Origin: Psoroptes ovis
Lineage: Eukaryota > Arthropoda > Arachnida > Sarcoptiformes > Psoroptidae
Reading direction: 5' to 3'
Length of the DNA stretch: 64,000 nt
NCBI GenBank assembly: GCA_002943765.1
Contig: PQWQ01000002.1
Location: 3,844,001 to 3,908,000 of the forward strand
Of the stretch, positions 57,698-64,000 are shown piece after piece. A model generated the notes under the pieces. It did no database searches. It was not told the DNA's origin and saw only the letters and a list, made by a program, of their open reading frames with translations. Position 1 is the stretch's first letter; each line of letters opens with the position of its first letter. Made by a program: the position numbers and the translations under genes.

Positions 57698-60184
57698 ATG
57701 GATGCGATAGAAATAAAACCGACAGAGATCATCTGTTTACAAGCAAATGATTCATTGTTTGATTTTGATTTTATTCGTAAATGTTTGAATGCATTATTGG
57801 AATATAAAAATTTATTACATAAATTATATACTGAATCAAATATAATAAATGATGAAAAATTACGATATGAATATGAAAGAATTGAACAAAGATTTCAAGA
57901 AACGATTCGTGGTAATGAAGCATTATTGCAACGATATCTACAAGATGATTGGACAACGGAAGAATTTTCTACAACATTGCAAACATTTTGTGATCCAAAC
58001 ATGGACCAATCTGATACGGTCACACAAGCATATATTGTACAACAACCGCAAACAACAGGAACAGTACAACAGGCTACTGTTGATAATATAAATGCCTCCA
58101 ATTATAATAATCTTGGTGAAAAGAAAGATGTAATGGCTATCGCAGCAGCCGAAGTTGTCATGCATTCATACCGCGATGGTCTCTACATATGTGGATGGCC
58201 ATCATGTGAATACCAAACATCGTCCCGACGTCATATCAATAATCACAAATTAGTCCATACTGGTGATGGTGAATTTAATTGTAGCTTTCCTGAATGTGGT
58301 CGTCGTTTTAAGACACGTGAAGAGCTTAGTGAACATGCTAACGTTCATAATTCTGATCATCCATATCCATGTGTATGGCCTGGTTGTGAATTCCGTTCAC
58401 AGACTCCGGCTTCATTAAAAGCACATATGCGTGTGCATATGGAACGCAAATTCAAATGTGAATGGCCTGACTGTAACGAGGAGTTCACTAAAGTTGCCGA
58501 ATTGACACGCCATCGTGCCGTACATGAACAAAACGGCACCATACAACAAAATAATAATCAATCGACTAGCCAACAACAGAATCAGCAGCAGACTGTTCAG
58601 ATAGTTCAACAACAACAATTACAGCAGATTCAACAAGCAAATCAGCCTCAACAAGTTACCGTGGTCTCGCAATCCCAACAACAACAACAACAAATCGCTC
58701 AGATAATTACGGCTAATGCCCAAGGACAACAGACTGCTACATTACAGCCGACACAAATCACTGGCCAATTACCGTCCGGACAACAAGTGACATTGATACA
58801 ATTGCCGCAGCCGCCTTCAGCAAATGTGGGAACAGCCATAGCTCATAAAACGATTGTGGCTCAACAGCCGTCTGGAACAGGAAATGTTGTAAACGTACCA
58901 AGCACTCAACCTCAACCGATCACGACAGCTATTGCAGTTGCCGGAACCAATGCCATGATCAACACCCAATTGTTCCGTTGTAGCAATTCAAATTGCAGTT
59001 CATTGTTCAGCACATTATATGATCTCAAACAGCATATGATGCAGCATAGCAAGGTAGAGAAAATTTTTCGTTGCAAATTTGCTAATTGTCAATATTCTGC
59101 TTTTACAAAGACTCAGCTGAACGAACATAAAGCAAGCCATTCAAGTGAAAAGAATTATGTATGTACCGTGGATAATTGTGGCCGTCGGTATAAAACGCGT
59201 AAAGGACTATGGGATCATTCGCATACACATAGAGCCGATAAGCCATATGCGTGCACAATGCCTAATTGTAATTATCGTTGTGTTAGTTCGAGCTATTTAC
59301 GCTCGCACATGCGAGCCCATAAAGATCAAACAAACACAGCCAATAACAATCAATCAAATGTAGCTGCAGTAAATACAGCACCACCACAAGTTGTCACAAA
59401 TGCACCACAGCAGTTTTTCGCTCCCGGAACAATGATTCAGCATCCTGATGGTCATCAGGAATTCATTTGTGGGGTAATGAACTGTGGTAAATCATTCGAC
59501 TCTCAAGGAGCTTACCTTAATCATGTCAAATCACATGCTCCGGTCACAACACCAGCGCCGGTGCAGCATACTATCGCAGCTCCAGCGCCTATTCCACAGC
59601 CACCGGCTCCACCAAAATCCCGCAGTCGCAATCCGGAATTAGCACGATTCAAATGTGAATTCGAAGGCTGCACAGCAGCTTACAAATTAAAACGTAATCT
59701 AAAAGATCATATGATCAGACATACAATCCTGGAGAAACCATATCGATGTGATTGGCCTGGTTGTGATTATGGTTCATATAAATCGACAAATGTTGCCAAA
59801 CATAAATCAGTTCATTCAGATGAACGAAAGTATGCATGCGATTTTTATAATTGTGAGAAAAGATTCAAAACACGTGAAGGTTTACGGAAACATATGCTAT
59901 CTCATCATAATAAACCTCCGGTACTGAACAATACGACTGTAACCATACAACAACCAGCTACCGCAACAGTTGTCACTAATACAAATCCTGCGACCATTGT
60001 CAATGCTAATCAACAAACTGCAACAACGACTACCATGCAGGCCATGAAAACTGATGTTGTTGTCGCCAATCAACAAGCAACTCAACAGCAGCAGCAACAA
60101 CAACAACAATCGCAGCAACAACAGCAATCACAACCTCAACAACAGCAACAACAACAAGTCGCTGTTACTGTTTCGACAAGTTAA
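57698..60184 (+). CDS. Twelve-finger C2H2 zinc-finger protein, glutamine-rich
   Basis: A single exon encodes 828 residues. Residues 20-100 form a helical N-terminal domain (DFDFIRKCLNALLEYKNLLH). Fingers 1-4 lie at about 155-275 (YICGWPSC, FNCSFPEC, YPCVWPGC, FKCEWPDC) and 5-8 at about 428-545. Finger 9 is at about 588-610 and fingers 10-12 at about 650-735 (FKCEFEGC, YRCDWPGC, YACDFYNC). Between them are Gln-rich linkers, and the protein ends in a Gln/Ser tract. Most fingers have four residues between the cysteines, including aromatic-Pro pairs, as in TFIIIA-like proteins. The start ATG follows a long A-rich leader. I cannot name the orthologue; a DNA- or RNA-binding nuclear role is inferred. 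The lack of introns is unusual for this window. Confidence 0.9.
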   Translation: MDAIEIKPTEIICLQANDSLFDFDFIRKCLNALLEYKNLLHKLYTESNIINDEKLRYEYERIEQRFQETIRGNEALLQRYLQDDWTTEEFSTTLQTFCDPNMDQSDTVTQAYIVQQPQTTGTVQQATVDNINASNYNNLGEKKDVMAIAAAEVVMHSYRDGLYICGWPSCEYQTSSRRHINNHKLVHTGDGEFNCSFPECGRRFKTREELSEHANVHNSDHPYPCVWPGCEFRSQTPASLKAHMRVHMERKFKCEWPDCNEEFTKVAELTRHRAVHEQNGTIQQNNNQSTSQQQNQQQTVQIVQQQQLQQIQQANQPQQVTVVSQSQQQQQQIAQIITANAQGQQTATLQPTQITGQLPSGQQVTLIQLPQPPSANVGTAIAHKTIVAQQPSGTGNVVNVPSTQPQPITTAIAVAGTNAMINTQLFRCSNSNCSSLFSTLYDLKQHMMQHSKVEKIFRCKFANCQYSAFTKTQLNEHKASHSSEKNYVCTVDNCGRRYKTRKGLWDHSHTHRADKPYACTMPNCNYRCVSSSYLRSHMRAHKDQTNTANNNQSNVAAVNTAPPQVVTNAPQQFFAPGTMIQHPDGHQEFICGVMNCGKSFDSQGAYLNHVKSHAPVTTPAPVQHTIAAPAPIPQPPAPPKSRSRNPELARFKCEFEGCTAAYKLKRNLKDHMIRHTILEKPYRCDWPGCDYGSYKSTNVAKHKSVHSDERKYACDFYNCEKRFKTREGLRKHMLSHHNKPPVLNNTTVTIQQPATATVVTNTNPATIVNANQQTATTTTMQAMKTDVVVANQQATQQQQQQQQQSQQQQQSQPQQQQQQQVAVTVSTS

Positions 60185-61620
60185 CCAGATAGTACTCATC
60201 TCCATAATCACTGAAACAACGAGATTATCATTTGTATGTATTATAATATGTATCTGTTAATTATTGATATAATGAAATGCTATAATGATCTTGGGTCATG
60301 AAACTTTTTATATATATATTCAAAATATATTGATTATTAATATTATCATTATTATTATTAATATTGTCTCATGATCATTCATAATTAGTTGTTGAATCAT
60401 TTTAAAATTTTCAATTTATCATGGTCATAATTACAACCAAAACAATGTTGGTACAAGATTTTTTCCAATTTTATCTTTTGCAATTATCATCATTTATATT
60501 ATAATGATTTTCATCATTTCAACACACATCAATCACAAACTTGTGAATTACCACCACCTTTAAAACACATTTTTGTCAACATAAAATTATTTTGAAAAAT
60601 ATTTCAAAGAGAAAGTTTATTTGAACATGAATTGTGTGAAAAATAGAAGCACAGCACCCACAACAAAAATGAATTAATGAAAGAATAAATTTGATAATCG
60701 ACAAACAAGTATGAAACCAATTTGAAGATAATATTGAAAAATTATATTTTTTCATGTAAAATTTTCAATCATTCGTACAAATATTTATATATAAATCATC
60801 ATGGATTCATATTGCACAACAACCAAAAACACAAATGAATGATGCAAAAATAATATTTAAATGATATTTGATTTTAATTGATTACATTATATTTCTTGTT
60901 CAATTTTTCATTAATTATCAAAGTCCGTTGTAAACAAATTCAAGATAAAAAACAGTCTTAAATAATTACAAACTAAACAACAAACATAATAAGCATTGAA
61001 CATTGCATTTTTTCCTTTTTTTTTTCGTTGTCTCAATCATTATTAATATAATTATCATCAATTCATCATTTTAAACATTTTCACACTTTCATCAAACACT
61101 ACTCATAATTGAAAATATTTTTATTATAATGATTATTATTATTTATATATTTATATGAATATATATTCACATGAAGATATAAAAACATGAAACAAAACAA
61201 GCAAATCACAAACAAACAAATCATTTAATTTAGCCGATCTCTCTTTTGATTTATTATTTTTGATTTTCAATTATTGATTATCCTTTTTTTTCGCTTTTTA
61301 TTGAATTTCAACATACACACACACAATGAATAATTAATTAAACAATTATAATAATGAATAAATAAATAATTAAACAAACAAATAAAAAAATCAAAGTTTA
61401 AAAACTTTCAATTTAAAATCAAATGTTTCGAATTTTTTTATGCGCGCGAATATTTTTTTTTCTTATGTAAGCAACGCCATCTGTCGATTGGTTTTTGGCT
61501 TGGACTTTTTATTAATCGCGATAAAAGATGGCGACACATTTTGGATTTTTTCTATTTCAGATTTTTTTCAAAAAAATTTGAAATTTAAAAATTTCAAGAA
61601 ATTATTACATAGACTTAGAG
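60185..61620. other. 3' UTR and intergenic DNA downstream of the twelve-finger gene
   Basis: Very AT-rich with TA/TTA microsatellites, for example 60308-60350 and 61130-61165, and several AATAAA hexamers. No coding signal was seen. Confidence 0.45.
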
Positions 61621-61800
61621 CAGTCATTCTCAACCAGTGTTCCGCCAGATTCCAAAAGTGTGCCGCCAAATTTAGTAAATCTAACTCATTCCTTCACTAT
61701 TCCTTCACTACTCCTTTACTTGTGGTGCTGCAAGATTTTGAGAATAAAGGCTTTTCCTTTTTTCAGTGTGCCGCGGCGAAAAAAAGGTTGAGAATGACTG
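61621..61800. mobile_element. hAT-type non-autonomous element (MITE), 180 bp
   Basis: The ends are perfect 15-bp inverted repeats, CAGTCATTCTCAACC at 61621-61635 and its complement at 61786-61800. Inside the left end is AGTGTTCCGCC with GTGCCGCC, and near the right end GTGCCGCGGCG, an internal pattern I associate with hAT ends. The flanks ACTTAGAG and AATTAGAG form an 8-bp duplication with one mismatch, the length used by hAT transposases. The interior has no transposase. Its GC content is higher than the surroundings. Confidence 0.8.
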
Positions 61801-64000
61801 AATTAGAGCAATAGCGTCTAGCGTGAGTCACCGATTGAATGGTTTTCTTTTTGGGCAAATAACTTAAAATCAATCGTATTCAAACAGTTTGTTCATGATG
61901 TACGCTCATATTCTAATGGTTTTTATTGTTTCAGTTCAATTTTTGATTTAACAGAAAACCGTTTATGTTTTGCTTGTATTCAAATTAAGAAATGCCTTGA
62001 CAGATTTTTGATTAATTCAAAATTTCCAAAATAACACAAGAGTAAAATCCCAAATCTTTTCAATAAATCACCGGAAACCGTTGAAGAGAAAAAACAATCA
62101 CAAATTTCAACGGTTATTATCGATTTAAGATGTAAAAGAAGTGAATAATACAAAAATATAGATAAACACGCGTAGAAAAAAAATCTGCTTAGAAAAAATA
62201 CTTTTATTGTCTCGCGATTATTATTTGCTTTGGCACGCGTTCCCATATACCAATATGTGTGTCCACATCGTCTAAGCTCCAATAGCAATGAAAATGCGAA
62301 TATAGAGTAAATGAACATAGAGTAATGGCACGAGATCCGTTAGAATTGTGCAAAATCAAAATTGAAGCAAATACTAAAGCAAAAAAGTAAATCAAAATAT
62401 CTGAATTTATTCAAATGTATTTGAATGTGTGTATGTAAACAGCGTGAGACTATTTTTTTTCTCCATCGACTAATTCAATGTGTGCTTTATTATTCGCACG
62501 CATTTTCCCAAAAAAAAGCCTTCATTTGAATCAAAGTTAAATATCAATAGTCAACGGTCTAAATTTTTTTTAACGATTTCCAATTGCTTCAAGTTGTTCA
62601 ATTTCAGAATGTCAATGTACAACAATGACAACAATCATTATCCATAAGCAACAACTGTTTCGATTCAGAGAAAATAAATGAAAAATAAAAATGAAAATAA
62701 CGGGCGAAAACATTGATTGATTGGGAATAAAAATTCCTGAATTCGTTGAATTTGAAAAAATTTAAGTTCAAAAAATTTGAATTCGAGAACAAAATCTAAA
62801 AAATGTCATCGATTCTATTCGATATCAAAATATTCACTGATAGATTTCGTGATTTATCCAAGGATTAAAGCCGATTGAATCCGTTAAGCGATTCATTAAA
62901 TATTTGGAAATTATTTAATGATAATTAATACAGCAATGGATATTTCAGAAATCGATATTGATTATTTAATATTTTGGCATTCAGGGTCTTTTTCCTTTCA
63001 ATTTATTTTCAATTTTCAAATTTTGGTACATTATGCTCTTATTCATTATGTATATTGAAATTTTTGGTCGATCATACATAACAAATGGCTGGTATATATA
63101 TTTTTTTGTATTCATGTCAAATGAATGATGATGATGATGATGATGTTCATGCCACCAAAACTGGCATCTGGCCCATGTTTTTATGCATAAAATGAAATGA
63201 AATGAAATCCATAAACGATTTCAGAAAAAAAAGGAAAAAAACTGTTGACTGTTCTCTTGTTTCGACTTTGTCTCGATTGTATGAGAATATGCACGCGTTT
63301 TTAATATGATCATTCAAATTCGGAGCGCGTGTTTTATTTTCCAGCTTTACTTTCCCAAATACGAAAAAAATACAACAGAAAAATTTTCGAAATTTCCATT
63401 ATAAGGTCAAAAACATTTCGCGCTCAGTTCTTCGTCTCTCTCTCTCTTTATTCATATTTCTTTCTCTCTTCAAATCATATATCACACAAAGGTTATTAAT
63501 ATCATATATGATATACATACAATTTTTTTCAAATTTAAACTATGGTTTTGAACTATGAACTGTTTATATATTGTACGTTTAAAAACTTTCATTCAAATAC
63601 ACACAGAAACACGCGAATTCTCATTATTCTTTCACATTTCATTCAATCGTTGAACCAATTTTTTTTTATTTTTCGTTGTTTTCCAAGATCCGTTGAATTA
63701 TTTTACATCGGTAACGTGTTTATAAGGATCCATTTGTTGGATCTTTGAGGAGAAAAAACAAGCAAAACTGATTTTCCATTTTGAATATTTGTTGATCATA
63801 ACGTTTTTTCTTACCTTTCAATGTAGAATATCAAATATTTTTCTAAAAGGAGGATCCATATATTTATTCATTCATTTTCTTTGATCAAATGGCTACTATT
63901 TCGATGGTTCGATCGAAAATAATATCATTTGGATCATTTATATTTTGGTCGACGATAAATATTTTCGTTTTCCAATAACAATATTGTTCCATATGATTTT
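61801..64000. other. Gene-poor tail of the window
   Basis: Contains a GAT repeat (63126-63145), a CT repeat (63435-63448) and scattered CG-containing words, but no frame with a recognisable domain on either strand. The stretch from 63300 onward, with CT-rich sequence, could be the promoter or 5' leader of a gene beyond the window edge. Confidence 0.4.

Noticed and set aside
59897..60127. Minus-strand Leu-rich frame at the 3' end of the twelve-finger gene
   Set aside because: It is the complement of the CAG/CAA glutamine tract and not a gene.
1..64000. tRNA, rRNA or other structured RNA genes
   Set aside because: I saw no B-box-like GGTTCGAATCC with a matching A box and no rRNA-like stretch; a covariance search was not possible here.

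Overview
The window is eukaryotic: AT-rich, with mostly 50-75 bp GT-AG introns, dense genes on both strands and homopolymeric glutamine/asparagine runs in regulatory proteins. The strongest taxonomic marker is a shortened Dscam gene with a tandem array of 5' variable cassettes, an arrangement known from chelicerates. With the compact AT-rich layout this points to an acariform mite, probably Astigmata; that assignment is inference.

Region 1 (1-27.5 kb) holds three cell-surface immunoglobulin genes, all on the + strand, plus one zinc-finger gene on the - strand. A 5'-incomplete Sidestep-like receptor (763-3595) is followed by a glutamine-rich five-finger C2H2 protein (6987-3871, -). Next comes a two-Ig protein with a hydrophobic C-terminus, possibly Beat-like (7946-11263). 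Then comes the main feature, an sDscam locus at 11530-27502. It has 23 tandem variable cassettes, each with its own ATG, signal peptide, one Ig domain and a phase-1 splice donor, and all are able to join one constant region of Ig-Ig-FN3-FN3-FN3-TM-short tail. Each cassette is preceded, 110-187 bp before its ATG, by one same-strand copy of a 16-bp element, CCAAAAYGTGGCGCTA. This closely resembles a CTCF site and sits where the CTCF-bound element sits in vertebrate clustered protocadherin promoters. One cassette carries a 1-bp frameshift, and the middle of the array has expanded by repeated duplication of a two-cassette unit of about 1.14 kb.

Region 2 (28.8-53.4 kb) is a run of housekeeping genes: NELF-E (-), VPS25 (+), a TTC17 that stops about half way (+), NUF2 (-), a short internally deleted Copia-type LTR element (36487-39107), a paired-like homeobox gene (-), MON1 (+), FBXO8 (-), an ERI1-family exonuclease (+), a POT1-like telomere protein (+), MOCS1 with A and B parts (-), RPS28 (-) and mitochondrial ArgRS RARS2 (+). 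Several are divergent pairs sharing 0.3-0.7 kb intergenic regions.

Region 3 (53.4-64 kb) contains a long low-complexity upstream region, a single-exon twelve-finger C2H2 gene (57698-60184) and a gene-poor tail with a small hAT-type non-autonomous element at 61621-61800.

Exon boundaries were derived by hand from GT/AG sites and reading-frame phase; all listed joins keep frame unless stated. No alignment or database search was run.
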